Positions 28,401-36,432 of a DNA stretch of 64,000 nucleotides are shown here, piece by piece (position 1 is the first letter of the stretch; each line of letters opens with the position of its first letter). A program made the translations under genes and the position numbers. This stretch comes from Halopenitus malekzadehii (lineage in GTDB: Archaea > Halobacteriota > Halobacteria > Halobacteriales > Haloferacaceae), in NCBI RefSeq assembly GCF_900108505.1, contig NZ_FNWU01000002.1, positions 124,001 through 188,000 of the forward strand, written 5' to 3'. The notes beneath the pieces were generated by a model that saw only the letters and a program-made list of their open reading frames with translations, was not told the DNA's origin and did not search any database.

Positions 28401-28633
28401 GGCATCGTGTTCGGCCAGTGTTCGAGGAGGTAGGACGTCTCCCGGAAGTGATACCAGGCGTCATTCCCGCGGAAGTACACCTGTCCGTCGACGATGAAGT
28501 TGCCGTACGCGCGGAGGCGCGAGTACAGCATCACCGCGAGGACCGCGACGATCGCGGGGACGTGGTACCACCGTTCGAGGAGGTCGAGAACGGAGGCGCC
28601 CGCGCGATCGCCAGGGTCAGTCTGATCGCTCAT
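25448..28633 (-). CDS. aglB: Dolichyl-(phospho)oligosaccharide--protein glycosyltransferase AglB (STT3 family)
   Basis: 1061 aa, the normal haloarchaeal length. Transfers the dolichol-linked glycan to Asn in N-x-S/T sequons on the outer membrane face. An N-terminal membrane domain with about 13 helices carries the first acidic motif GNDAWYHFRET. The catalytic WWDYG motif (GVQSWWDYGHWI) is at about residues 625-635, followed by a globular outer domain. The last ~80 residues are a Thr/Asp/Asn-rich tail with seven N-x-T sequons. Transcribed towards the DUF368 gene with no gap, and divergent from a GT2 gene, so it anchors the glycan island. Confidence 0.97.
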   Translation of the reverse strand: MSDQTDPGDRAGASVLDLLERWYHVPAIVAVLAVMLYSRLRAYGNFIVDGQVYFRGNDAWYHFRETSYLLEHWPNTMPFEAWSGFPFGTDPGHFGTLWDHIIAVFSVVATPITGGGEEGLLRAMLVIAPIVGTAVAIPTYFIARRFVDRLSAVIAVAILGLIPGTFFSQTLVGFPDHHAGEVLFSTLAVLAVFLALDVAEREKPVWELVVDQDWNALKKPIGYAAAAGLAIALYMATWQPGVMLVGFTGIFLVIKITSDVVHEDSPEPIAFVGAVSMGVAGLLMIIPLNEFTFNTTAYSLLQVVLPLGVAVGCAFLAFLARQWDDRDLDVRTYPAAVGGLIVASVGVLAVAVPSAWGTIANNLLRTIAFSTAAATRTIGEAQPPLMQSEFAPFVISQYGFAFFFALAAILYVLARPLIRSDDTRETGYVVAAAVLIGSVYVAPSAYDAIGGLVGLSWQVVGMAIATAFLVGATYLERYAARELYFVVWGLFILAMAFTQGRFNYYLAVVVAVGAGYTFQLAIDALDVRGKSVTAVVDDVQGWQVMILGAVVLVLFAPLVATATPVWAAGANTGPGSVVEWDESLQWMNEETPHPGELEGHDNAMEYQGTYERPEDGDFEYPEGAYGVQSWWDYGHWITTRAERIPNANPFQQNAGRAANFLLAPSEERAQDVLAGQSTEGEHTRYVMVDWQMVHPQSKFTAPVTFYDDGNETQSDFLGAIYQQNQQGGLSVATQVREQRYYESLMVRLYEYHGSAKDPEPVVLNWDQTPVQTADGSQTTVRTVPQTEGERFAQAFNSMSQAESFVENQSGTAQIGGIGSVPTERVDALEQYRLVHATESDAGQYFNAQLRDTQANWVKTFEKVPGATIEGSGAEPGQEVEAAVEMTYPNSNETFVYRQFATADENGEFSFHVPYSTTGYDEYGPENGYTNVSVRATGPYQIGTAPTASNGSLTYATGNATVTEGQVVGENDAVSTVELEEESLLEDDENATDENATDENTTDENTTDGNTTENVTTDDGDATTDGTTDDGGATTDDGNATTSRVAPAALGESTAAPVPAAS
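25594..25680. repeat. 15-bp-type repeats encoding the sequon-rich AglB tail
   Basis: The sequence cgtcggt-g/c-gtgtt-c/t-t recurs about five to six times. Read on the minus strand it encodes repeats of Asp-Glu-Asn-Ala/Thr-Thr, so each unit adds one N-x-T site. Confidence 0.7.
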
Positions 28634-28719
28634 TGTCAGTGACGAGTCCCAAAATCCGCATAAGCCTTGTCATATCCCGATCGGAACGGGACGGAAGGTC
28701 TAAACGGGGACGTTTCCGT

Positions 28720-29664
28720 ATGTCCGGTGTGAAGGTCTCGGTCATCCTCTGTACATACACGCTGGATATGTACGACCACTTCGCGGAGGCCGCGGACAGC
28801 GTGCTCTCGCAGACGCACGACGACGTGGAACTGGTGGTAGTCGTGGATGGGACTCCGGCGGTGTACGACCGCGTCGTCGAGGAGTACGGCGACCGCGAGA
28901 ACGTCGTGATAGAGTGTAACGACGAGAACGTGGGACTGCTGGAGAGCCGGAACCGCGGCGCGGAGATCGCGTCGGGCGACGTGGTCACGTTCATCGACGA
29001 CGACGCAGTCGCCGACGAGGAATGGGTCGAGCGGCTGGTCCACGCCTACGAGGAGAAGGACGCCATCGCGGCGGGCGGGAAGATGGTTCCTGAATGGGTC
29101 GCCGGGAAGCCGTCGTTCCTCCCCGAGGAGTTCTACTGGCTGGTGGGTGTTACACATCGCGGGTTTGCGGATGGACCCGGGGAAGTACGAAACACGTTCG
29201 GATCGAACATCTCGTTCCGGCGTGACGTGTTTCTGGAACTCGACGGGTTCGACATCGATATCGGCGGTCGGAAAGGTGATAAGAATCTGCAGGGCGGGGA
29301 GACCGAGTTATGCGCGCGAATGCGGGAAGAATACGGGCAGGGGGTATGGTACGACCCGGAGGCGGAAGTTGCACATAAGGTGTTCGAGTACCGGACAAGA
29401 TTCTTCTGGTTGCTCGATCGAGCATTCTGGCAAGGATACTCGAAACGAGTAATGGAGTCATTCGTTGATAATGACGGGAGAGAAGAAAGTGATTATCTCA
29501 AGCGACTCGTAACAAACTTTGTGCCCGACCGTTTCCAATCTATATTCCGGAATTTGTCACTTTCCGATGTGAGTAAACTTCTCTCGATCTTCGTCTTTAC
29601 TGGCTCTGTCGTAGTTGGATATTTTTACGCACATATACGATTAATAAGTGATTCATCTTCGTAA
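28720..29664 (+). CDS. Family 2 glycosyltransferase, mosaic GC content
   Basis: 314-aa GT2 enzyme, likely adding a sugar to the dolichol-linked N-glycan. Start ATG 28720 (MSGVKVSVILCTYT); the earlier in-frame start overlaps the aglB promoter. GT-A motifs: VSVILCTYTLDMYDHF, VVVVDGTP, LESRNRGAEIASGDVVTFIDDDA (the metal-binding D-D-D), and NISFRRDVFLELDGFD with the later GGETELCARM. It resembles the AglG/AglE/AglI group by context and form. The C-terminus has a hydrophobic segment (IFVFTGSVVVGYFYAHI) that could anchor it in the membrane. The first ~430 bases are GC-rich like the host, the rest AT-rich: a recombination join inside the gene. Confidence 0.88.
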   Translation: MSGVKVSVILCTYTLDMYDHFAEAADSVLSQTHDDVELVVVVDGTPAVYDRVVEEYGDRENVVIECNDENVGLLESRNRGAEIASGDVVTFIDDDAVADEEWVERLVHAYEEKDAIAAGGKMVPEWVAGKPSFLPEEFYWLVGVTHRGFADGPGEVRNTFGSNISFRRDVFLELDGFDIDIGGRKGDKNLQGGETELCARMREEYGQGVWYDPEAEVAHKVFEYRTRFFWLLDRAFWQGYSKRVMESFVDNDGREESDYLKRLVTNFVPDRFQSIFRNLSLSDVSKLLSIFVFTGSVVVGYFYAHIRLISDSSS

Positions 29665-29764
29665 TGAACCAATCTATTATAAACGACACAGCCAGGGAAT
29701 TATCGTAATACAGAACATTCTGTACATAAGATTATATAATGAACAAATTCAATCGGAAAAATCA

Positions 29765-30892
29765 ATGTCCTCTGAACAAGATCTCTGTATAGTCAGTCAT
29801 CCTCTCGGCAACGGAGGTGGTACAGCACTCAAGTCGCTTCTTCGAGTTATTAAACCAAACGCGGATCCGTCGGTCGTTGTCCTCGGTGAGTATACTCCGG
29901 AGAACGACGGAATCGAACTAACCTCTGTCGGATCAGAGTATGGAAACCAGGGTATCATCTCAACAGTCTGTATCTTTCTTCTAAATCAAATCCGATTAGC
30001 GCGTCATCTTGCTTCCCGTCCCGAAGAAACGGTGTTGTTTTTCGGAGCAACGACATACCTGCTTCCGATTCTCGTTGCAAGGGCCGTAGGAAAGACTGTC
30101 GCAGTTGAACCTCGAGGTCATCTAGCCCGATCTCTGTATTTCGAGTTTCGAGATCGGCTACCAGATCCCATCGCAAGAGCGCTATCGGCAATGGTCTACA
30201 TCCTTGATCGAACCGGAATGGTGATCGCGAATTATGTTATCACGCTTTCACCAGGTATGGCCTCTGACCTTGGGCTTGATCCAACGTCTCCAACTGTCTT
30301 GCCAAATGGTGCGTGGGATGTCGACCACAAGAAGTTCTCAATCGTTAATCCGCCTGCGAAACGCGAGAGAACGATCGCCTTTATTGGGCGATTTGAGCCC
30401 GAAAAAGGGATCGACAGAATGGTTACGATCACAGATGCAATCTCCTCAGAGACGACGGTCCGGTTCATTGGTGATGGATCCGGTCGGGAGCTTATTGAGC
30501 GTGAGCTTCACGAACCGATCAACACAGGACAGGTAATAATTGATGGCTGGGTTGACCACGATGAACTTCCGAATTTGCTTAATCAGTGCCGCCTGCTGGT
30601 AGTACCGTCGCGAACCGAGGGGTTACCAACGACAATCTTAGAGGCATTCGCGTGTGGTGTATCCGCAGCCGCAACACCGGTTGCTGGTATCCCTGACATC
30701 GTCCACGATGAAGAAACTGGGATCCACATCAACTCTGATACGCCTGAAAGAACAGCAGAACGGATCGATCAACTACTAGAGAGTGAATATATCGAATTAG
30801 GCAAAAGCGGACGTGATCTAGTTGAGTCAGAATATACCTTTCAGCAAGCCGTGGATCGGTATGAGAAAATTATCGAAACAATCTGTACGTAG
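29765..30892 (+). CDS. Family 4 glycosyltransferase
   Basis: 375 aa, GT-B fold. The C-terminal half shows the retaining GT4 signature: TIAFIGRFEPEKGIDRM (Rossmann start), IDGWVDHDELPNLLNQC, and the nucleotide-sugar site RTEGLPTTILEAFACGVSAAATPVAGI. Start ATG 29765 (MSSEQDLCIVSH); upstream in-frame codons are AT-rich and unlike protein. The gene is markedly AT-richer than aglB, as expected for horizontally acquired glycan genes. It follows the GT2 gene in the same direction with about 100 bp between. Sugar donor and acceptor are unknown. Confidence 0.9.
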   Translation: MSSEQDLCIVSHPLGNGGGTALKSLLRVIKPNADPSVVVLGEYTPENDGIELTSVGSEYGNQGIISTVCIFLLNQIRLARHLASRPEETVLFFGATTYLLPILVARAVGKTVAVEPRGHLARSLYFEFRDRLPDPIARALSAMVYILDRTGMVIANYVITLSPGMASDLGLDPTSPTVLPNGAWDVDHKKFSIVNPPAKRERTIAFIGRFEPEKGIDRMVTITDAISSETTVRFIGDGSGRELIERELHEPINTGQVIIDGWVDHDELPNLLNQCRLLVVPSRTEGLPTTILEAFACGVSAAATPVAGIPDIVHDEETGIHINSDTPERTAERIDQLLESEYIELGKSGRDLVESEYTFQQAVDRYEKIIETICT

Positions 30893-30910
30893 GAGCAAAA
30901 TAAGTTGAAT

Positions 30911-31093
30911 ATGGAGATCAAAATAGACGACGAGACGGAGGCGATCTTTCAAGAGCGAGCAAAACACTCGGAATATGAGTCAGCTGCTGAGTACGCAGCA
31001 ATGGTATTGGAAGTCGTTGCTGAAGAATTAGCTGATGAGGAAACACCCAATGAAGAGATGCGAGATCGGCTTTCGGATCTTGGTTATCTTTAA
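30911..31093 (+). CDS. Small acidic protein ending in LGYL
   Basis: 60 aa (MEIKIDDETEAIF...), 18 bp after the glycosyltransferase and probably cotranscribed. The helix ESAAEYAAMVLEVVAEELA recalls ribbon-helix-helix (CopG/ParD) proteins, but no toxin is adjacent. It ends in RLSDLGYL, the same tail seen at the end of three phosphatase-superfamily proteins in this window, while the convergent phosphatase-superfamily gene just 3 bp away lacks that tail. Function unknown. Confidence 0.7.
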   Translation: MEIKIDDETEAIFQERAKHSEYESAAEYAAMVLEVVAEELADEETPNEEMRDRLSDLGYL

Positions 31094-31096
31094 TTA

Positions 31097-32641
31097 TTAC
31101 TCGAACTGGTTTTCCCGAATGATACGTCGGATCCGTTCCCGCTCCGAAATTCGAGCGTTCATTTCCCGATAACTCACCGGTTGTTCACTCGCAGCCACAT
31201 CTGAAGCAAATACCTCAGTAGCGACCTCTCCATCGAGATCACGGGGCAAGTCGTAACCCCGAAGATGGAGAATGGTAGGTGCGAGGTCAAGAATTGATAG
31301 TGGTTCTACCTCTCCTTCATCGAAGCTCGGTCCAGTGGCGGCGAATAATCCTTCCTGCTTGTTCTCAGCCGCCCAGCCATCATCCCGTGGTTCAGTGAAT
31401 ACTGTTTGCCGGCCAATGCTTCCTTTGATATGTATCCCTGGTGCTTGGTCCAGTACAAGGTCGGGACCGTCAGAAACGTATGACCCGGAATACACCTCCT
31501 CGGCTCTGTACACGTCACGAACAACTGACTCACCCGTTGGTGTTGTCAATTTACGGAGTTTAGTGATCAATTCCTTGCGAATACGTTCATACTTCTCGTT
31601 GTTCTCATCAACCGTCAGATATACTGGGCCTTGCCCACTTGCAAGTACGGTTGAGTGCTCCCAGTCAACGTTTGAGGTCTTGCTTTCGTGAATAAGTTCG
31701 CCGCTCTTGTCGGGAATAACGTTAAGGAGTTGCTGCGGAGCTAGACGCTTCGCGATATCTTGGAGACCGAAGGCTGAGATAATACGAAGTAGTCGATCTC
31801 GGTTGATTCCAATGCGGTGCATAAAACGAGCGGCCTTAGTATCAAGAGTTAAATAGTTCTCATTTTCAAGCCAGGTATTAACGTGAAAAACCCAGTTAAT
31901 CGCGTTCGACCCGTGATCACTCATAAGGATTACGTCATACCCCTCATCAAGGAAGGTTCCTAGGTGTTCATCGATCACCTTCCATCCTCTGAGCGTGTAC
32001 TCATCATCCCAAAAATAGTGCTGGAGGGAATTGATATAGAAAGTCGTCACTTGGAGGAACGTCAGGTCATATTCATAGAATAGATCACGGGCGACGGTAA
32101 AGCGTTGGTCAATGGCGTCAATGATTTCTTCGGCCGCGACATCAGGTGTCGCACGCAGTTCATTCTTGATCGTTACACGATAGTCGTATTTATCGCGGAG
32201 TTGTTGCTCAAGTTCCGGTGGATGGGCAAATCCTGCATTCGCGCCATCAGGTGCCCCCGCAATCAAGAACGGATCAACCTCTTTCGGTGGATACGTAGTT
32301 GGGACACCGATTACTCCCGGTCGATCGTCCTCCTGAAGAAGTTCCCAGAATTCCGGTTGTTGATTCTTTCGATCCTGTGGGTAAAAGACTCGTCGTTCAT
32401 CCACGTCAATATTTTCCCACCAAAAAATGCCAAACTTACCTGGATTCTTTCCCGTAGCGTACGCTTTCCAATTTGGAGATGTGACTGGTGGAAGTACTGA
32501 ATGAAGATCACCGTGTACCCCCGATTCAATCGCGTGTTTGATGTTTGGAAGCTTTCCCTCTTTGATCCAGGGGTTCAAGAGTTCAAAGTGGGCACCGTCT
32601 AATCCGAAGACAATGGTGGCCGGGCGAGAGTCAGTCATCAT
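31097..32641 (-). CDS. Alkaline-phosphatase-superfamily phosphodiesterase-like protein
   Basis: 514 aa from ATG 32641 (MMTDSRPATIVFGLDGA; an adjacent ATG at 32638 is equally possible). Superfamily pattern: metal site VFGLDGAHFELL, nucleophile Thr in PPVTSPNWKAYATGKNPGKFG (the T-x-P-N context of nucleotide pyrophosphatase/phosphodiesterases), and the metal-binding MSDHGSNA. It has no Cys/Ser-x-Pro-x-Arg sulfatase signature, so phosphodiester hydrolysis or phospho-group transfer on glycan or lipid-linked sugar is more likely than sulfatase activity. Close relative in this window: the gene at 51055. AT-rich; ends 3 bp from the convergent small gene. Confidence 0.87.
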   Translation of the reverse strand: MMTDSRPATIVFGLDGAHFELLNPWIKEGKLPNIKHAIESGVHGDLHSVLPPVTSPNWKAYATGKNPGKFGIFWWENIDVDERRVFYPQDRKNQQPEFWELLQEDDRPGVIGVPTTYPPKEVDPFLIAGAPDGANAGFAHPPELEQQLRDKYDYRVTIKNELRATPDVAAEEIIDAIDQRFTVARDLFYEYDLTFLQVTTFYINSLQHYFWDDEYTLRGWKVIDEHLGTFLDEGYDVILMSDHGSNAINWVFHVNTWLENENYLTLDTKAARFMHRIGINRDRLLRIISAFGLQDIAKRLAPQQLLNVIPDKSGELIHESKTSNVDWEHSTVLASGQGPVYLTVDENNEKYERIRKELITKLRKLTTPTGESVVRDVYRAEEVYSGSYVSDGPDLVLDQAPGIHIKGSIGRQTVFTEPRDDGWAAENKQEGLFAATGPSFDEGEVEPLSILDLAPTILHLRGYDLPRDLDGEVATEVFASDVAASEQPVSYREMNARISERERIRRIIRENQFE

Positions 32642-32701
32642 CTTCAATTTGTGTGAGCGACAAATATATTTTCTCACAGCGATTCGAAGTTATATCACCA
32701 G

Positions 32702-33622
32702 ATGGCAGCTACGATTACCATCAGTCTTGAAGTTGAACTCGGCTGGGGTTTCCACGACCTCTCCGATCCTGGTGCTGTTCGTGAATTGAGTTCTGACGGA
32801 ACAACTGAACGCGAGGCGATGACTTGGCTGCTCGATAAGTGTGAACAGTATGACATTCCGATCACCTTCGATATTGTCGGACATCTTCTACTTGATTCAT
32901 GTTCCGGAAACCATCCGGGACCACATCCTGAAAGCTGGTTTGATCGCGATCCTGGAACCGATCTGTCGGCGGATCCTCTATTCTATGCACCAAAACTTGC
33001 CAAATCGATCAGGAATTCGGAGGTTAACCATGAACTGGCAACTCATACATTTAGTCACGTACTCTGTGATGAGGTTCGCCCAGAAGTAGTAACATGGGAA
33101 CTCAACAAAGTGGACCAACTTCACGATGATCCTGTGAAATCATTTGTTCCTCCAAGACATCGATCCCCGCCACGGTCGGTCCTAACTGACCATAACATCA
33201 AGACATTACGGAAATCGTCCGAAAATGAACCACCCACTCATCCAGTTCGACGTTTTTTCTGGATGCTCACGCACGAATATGAACAGTCACAATTGTATAC
33301 TGCAGATGGGCTGAGGATTACGTCGACGGATAGATTAATGACGCTCTCCTCAAATACACTCTCTCGAGGAGTATCACCTCCGCATCCCGCTTTTCAAATA
33401 ATTCCGGAGCAGATCCGATCGCGCTGTCATCGTTCACGGTTACTCAGATCAGTCGAAACCGCCATAGCGGAGGACGGACATCTTCACCTTTGGAGTCACT
33501 TGTATAACCTCGCAAATGAAACGCAGCAAGGTCCGATCGAAGTGCTGTTCAAACGTCTTTCTGAGTATATATCAAAAGGATTAGTAGTCATCAAGACAAT
33601 GGAATCACTCGCAAAAACGTAG
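32702..33622 (+). CDS. Polysaccharide deacetylase (NodB-like) family protein
   Basis: 306 aa. The motif ISLEVELGWGFHD carries an altered form of the first NodB Asp motif (Glu-x-Glu instead of Asp-Asp), and NHELATHTFSHVLCDE is the His-x-x-x-His metal motif; FVPPRHRSPP matches motif 3. It would remove N-acetyl groups from sugars if active; the first motif is divergent, so activity is uncertain. AT-rich. Divergent from the phosphodiesterase-like gene with a ~60-bp shared promoter region. Confidence 0.82.
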   Translation: MAATITISLEVELGWGFHDLSDPGAVRELSSDGTTEREAMTWLLDKCEQYDIPITFDIVGHLLLDSCSGNHPGPHPESWFDRDPGTDLSADPLFYAPKLAKSIRNSEVNHELATHTFSHVLCDEVRPEVVTWELNKVDQLHDDPVKSFVPPRHRSPPRSVLTDHNIKTLRKSSENEPPTHPVRRFFWMLTHEYEQSQLYTADGLRITSTDRLMTLSSNTLSRGVSPPHPAFQIIPEQIRSRCHRSRLLRSVETAIAEDGHLHLWSHLYNLANETQQGPIEVLFKRLSEYISKGLVVIKTMESLAKT

Positions 33623-33669
33623 GTTTATAATTTATCAATACATAACTTCAAATACATTTATTTCATATT

Positions 33670-34842
33670 CTATTTACTCTTTAGCGAGCGCTCAACGATT
33701 GTATCAGCAAATCCTTTCCAGGTGTGATTCCTCAGTACATATTCTCGCCCACGTTGACCCATTGCCTCTAATTCAGAGTCATCGAGTTCAGCTAACATTT
33801 CAATAGCTGTCGCAATATTCTCGGATGATACGGAGTCGACCAACTGGCCAATGTCTCGATCAGCTACAAACGTCATATCATCCACATTCTGAACTATTAA
33901 TGGACGTTCACAGGCAAGATACTCAAAACACTTGATCGGTGTCGCTGACCCTTGGTGACTTACGCCGTACATCACATCACACGCAGATATGTATCGATAC
34001 ACCTCATCGTGCGGTACGTATCCAGTAAAATGTATACGGTCGATAATCCCGAGATCTTGGGCTGTCGAACGAAAGTCACCTAATCTAGGGCCGTCGCCTA
34101 CTACGAGAATCTCAACATCGCATCTTCCAAGATCATTGACTGCCTCAAACAGTTCGGGGAGCGCGTGGTATGATTTCATGGTTCCAACAAATCCCACGAC
34201 AAATGATGATTCACCAAGATCTGTATTGATCTCTTTCCTTGTACCCATCTTCGAAATAGGTCGGAATCGATCCGTATTCACGGCATTAAAAAGAACCACC
34301 GCTCCTTTCTGGTCGGAGCTTCTCAGTTGGTCTGTGTCCTGTTTAATCTCCTCACTCGCAGTGTAGACTTGGTCGGCAATTCGGACGTTATACTGATATA
34401 CTCTCGTGAGGAGTGAACTAAACCGCAGCGTCTTGTAGTGATATCCTCGAGACAAGAGAACGTACGGAACATTCCGTCGAGAAGCAAAAAATGCTGGAGC
34501 GATGAGAAGTGGTGCCATTCTGGCGATAATCAGATCCGGGTCAATATCGTCCAAGGTAGCTCTCAATGCTTGAGATAGTCGAAGAAACGACAGTACGTGA
34601 CGCACTCCATCGATGTTAATATCGGTCGAAGTGAAATGAATAAAATCATCGACAGCCTCCGCTAAGTCAGTAGCGTATTGTTTACTCGGCTCTGGACAAA
34701 GAACGGTTGTTTCGATGTCGGTATGATCACAGAGAGCAATAGCGATCTCCTTCGTTGCGACGTTGTGGCCCTCGGTTCCAGCCAGATCTGCTTTGGTAAT
34801 AAACAGAACCCTTGCCTCGTCATAATTTGCTCGGTCACTCAT
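33670..34842 (-). CDS. Family 4 glycosyltransferase
   Basis: 390 aa, GT-B fold. N-terminal domain LFITKADLAGTEGHNVATKEIA with DPDLIIARMAPL; C-terminal domain VVGFVGTMKSYHALPELFEAV, DRIHFTGYVPHDEVYRYISACDVMYG and the donor-site region SATPIKCFEYLACERPLIV. It starts 3 bp after the stop of the upstream sulfatase-like gene and so shares its transcript. AT-rich. Donor unknown. Confidence 0.9.
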   Translation of the reverse strand: MSDRANYDEARVLFITKADLAGTEGHNVATKEIAIALCDHTDIETTVLCPEPSKQYATDLAEAVDDFIHFTSTDINIDGVRHVLSFLRLSQALRATLDDIDPDLIIARMAPLLIAPAFFASRRNVPYVLLSRGYHYKTLRFSSLLTRVYQYNVRIADQVYTASEEIKQDTDQLRSSDQKGAVVLFNAVNTDRFRPISKMGTRKEINTDLGESSFVVGFVGTMKSYHALPELFEAVNDLGRCDVEILVVGDGPRLGDFRSTAQDLGIIDRIHFTGYVPHDEVYRYISACDVMYGVSHQGSATPIKCFEYLACERPLIVQNVDDMTFVADRDIGQLVDSVSSENIATAIEMLAELDDSELEAMGQRGREYVLRNHTWKGFADTIVERSLKSK

Positions 34843-34845
34843 TAA

Positions 34846-36351
34846 TTAGAGATACCCCATATTCGACAATTGCTCCTGTGTCTCGTCATCTACGTCAATT
34901 CGATTGAGTTTTCCGAGTTTTTCTAAGCGATCCTCCGAAAAGTCAGCGACAGATTGTGGAGCCTCTTCGAATGCTGTGACTTCTCCATCACGCTCTGCGA
35001 AGCGCGTTCCGTCCGACTCACAGATCATCCTCCATTCATCCTCGTACGCTGCTACGGAATCTCGAACGACGCGTTGTGCAGCTGTATCCCGGTCCACGTT
35101 TGGGTGTTGCTCGTAGAAAGATTCATCGCCGAGTGCCGGGTATTCACATACGACACGAGGCGAACCCAACGCGGACGCGTCAATATTGTTGACTCCATTA
35201 TTAGACTGGCTGACCTCAAGAACAACATCGTATATATCAGCTAGGGAGAACAATCCTTCAATAGAACTGGAGTCTAAGTTCGGATTGGAAATAACTAACG
35301 GAACACGACAGAGATCATCGCTCAGCGAAGCTTCGTGTCCGAATCGACGGTGTCCATAACGATCTTCATCACCGATATTCTCCCCGTGGTCCGATGTAAC
35401 GATAACGAGCGTATCATCTCTGATATTATTTTTTTCAAGAGCGTCTAATAGTCGGCCAAGGTGACGATCAACCGACTCAACTTCACCCGCATACAGTTGT
35501 TGAAGAATCTCAATGTCGTCGTCGTCAACATCCCCATCTTCAACGCGGCGGATAAACTCCCACGGGTCCGCGATCTCGTCATTCAGCCGCTTTAATTCTA
35601 AATCATCAAGTGATTCGTCCAAATATTTTCGCTGCAGATCCTCCGGTGGAGCGTATGGCCGATGAGTATCCATATAGTTCGCAAAAATAAAAAACGGTTC
35701 GTCGGCAGCGGTTCCACGTTCAATGTAGTTGGTGATGGCCGTCGTGTTCCTCTCGGGTGTGTACGTTTCCTCTATTTCGTTACGGAATACGCTGTGTGGG
35801 ACCTTCTGTAGCGGGGGAAATACCTCACGTGAAACGTGATTGAGAACGACAGAGACGAGGTTCGCGAGGCTCTTTACGGGATAACGGTGTGACAGTGAAC
35901 GACGGAGGTAGTCAGTAAGAAGCGTGGATTTCGGATCGCCGTCATTGAGTTGACTTCGCAGGTTACTATAAACATCAAGACCTTCGACATAGGGTTCTGG
36001 ACCCCGCGTTGATCGGAAATCATCGAAGGCCTCATCGAATCCCCACAGTGGGCTTGCAAATCCGTTTCCGGAGGCCCCGTAGCACAAGTAGCCCTCGTCT
36101 GATAATTCTTCGACAAGGTCGGTTGGAATGTTGGACTGACTCGGCTGCGTCACTCCGTGTTTATGCGGCGGTTCTCCAGTAAATAATGAAGCGTGAGATG
36201 GGAGTGACCACGTTGCTGGGGCGATAGCATTCTTGAACCAAACGTTGGATTGGCCCAACTCAACGAGATTTGGTGCGTACTCTTGCGCGTAATCAAGTCT
36301 ACACGCATCCCACACTATGAAGAGGATATTGGGCTTTGTCCCCGAGACCAT
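34846..36351 (-). CDS. Sulfatase-like hydrolase/transferase
   Basis: 501 aa from ATG 36351 (MVSGTKPNILFIVWDACRLDYA). The sulfatase fold is clear: ILFIVWDACR metal site, nucleophile region APATWSLPSHASLFTGEPPHKHG, FIFANYMDTHRPYAPP, LVIVTSDHGENIGDE. The expected C/S-x-P-S-R reads S-L-P-S-H, so the nucleophile position is Ser and the Arg is His. It may therefore not be converted to formylglycine, and phospho-group chemistry is possible. The C-terminus is QLSNMGYL. Pairs with the downstream GT4 gene, 3 bp away. Confidence 0.87.
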   Translation of the reverse strand: MVSGTKPNILFIVWDACRLDYAQEYAPNLVELGQSNVWFKNAIAPATWSLPSHASLFTGEPPHKHGVTQPSQSNIPTDLVEELSDEGYLCYGASGNGFASPLWGFDEAFDDFRSTRGPEPYVEGLDVYSNLRSQLNDGDPKSTLLTDYLRRSLSHRYPVKSLANLVSVVLNHVSREVFPPLQKVPHSVFRNEIEETYTPERNTTAITNYIERGTAADEPFFIFANYMDTHRPYAPPEDLQRKYLDESLDDLELKRLNDEIADPWEFIRRVEDGDVDDDDIEILQQLYAGEVESVDRHLGRLLDALEKNNIRDDTLVIVTSDHGENIGDEDRYGHRRFGHEASLSDDLCRVPLVISNPNLDSSSIEGLFSLADIYDVVLEVSQSNNGVNNIDASALGSPRVVCEYPALGDESFYEQHPNVDRDTAAQRVVRDSVAAYEDEWRMICESDGTRFAERDGEVTAFEEAPQSVADFSEDRLEKLGKLNRIDVDDETQEQLSNMGYL

Positions 36352-36432
36352 ACGCGATTTCCAGCACAAGGGCGAATAACTGTTGTGATGACCTCGTAAG
36401 CTATATTGGTCCGACGACACCACTTCATCTGG

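Noticed and set aside
34846-36351. True formylglycine sulfatase
   Set aside because: The S-L-P-S-H sequence lacks the Arg needed for the standard maturation signature; kept as sulfatase-like only.
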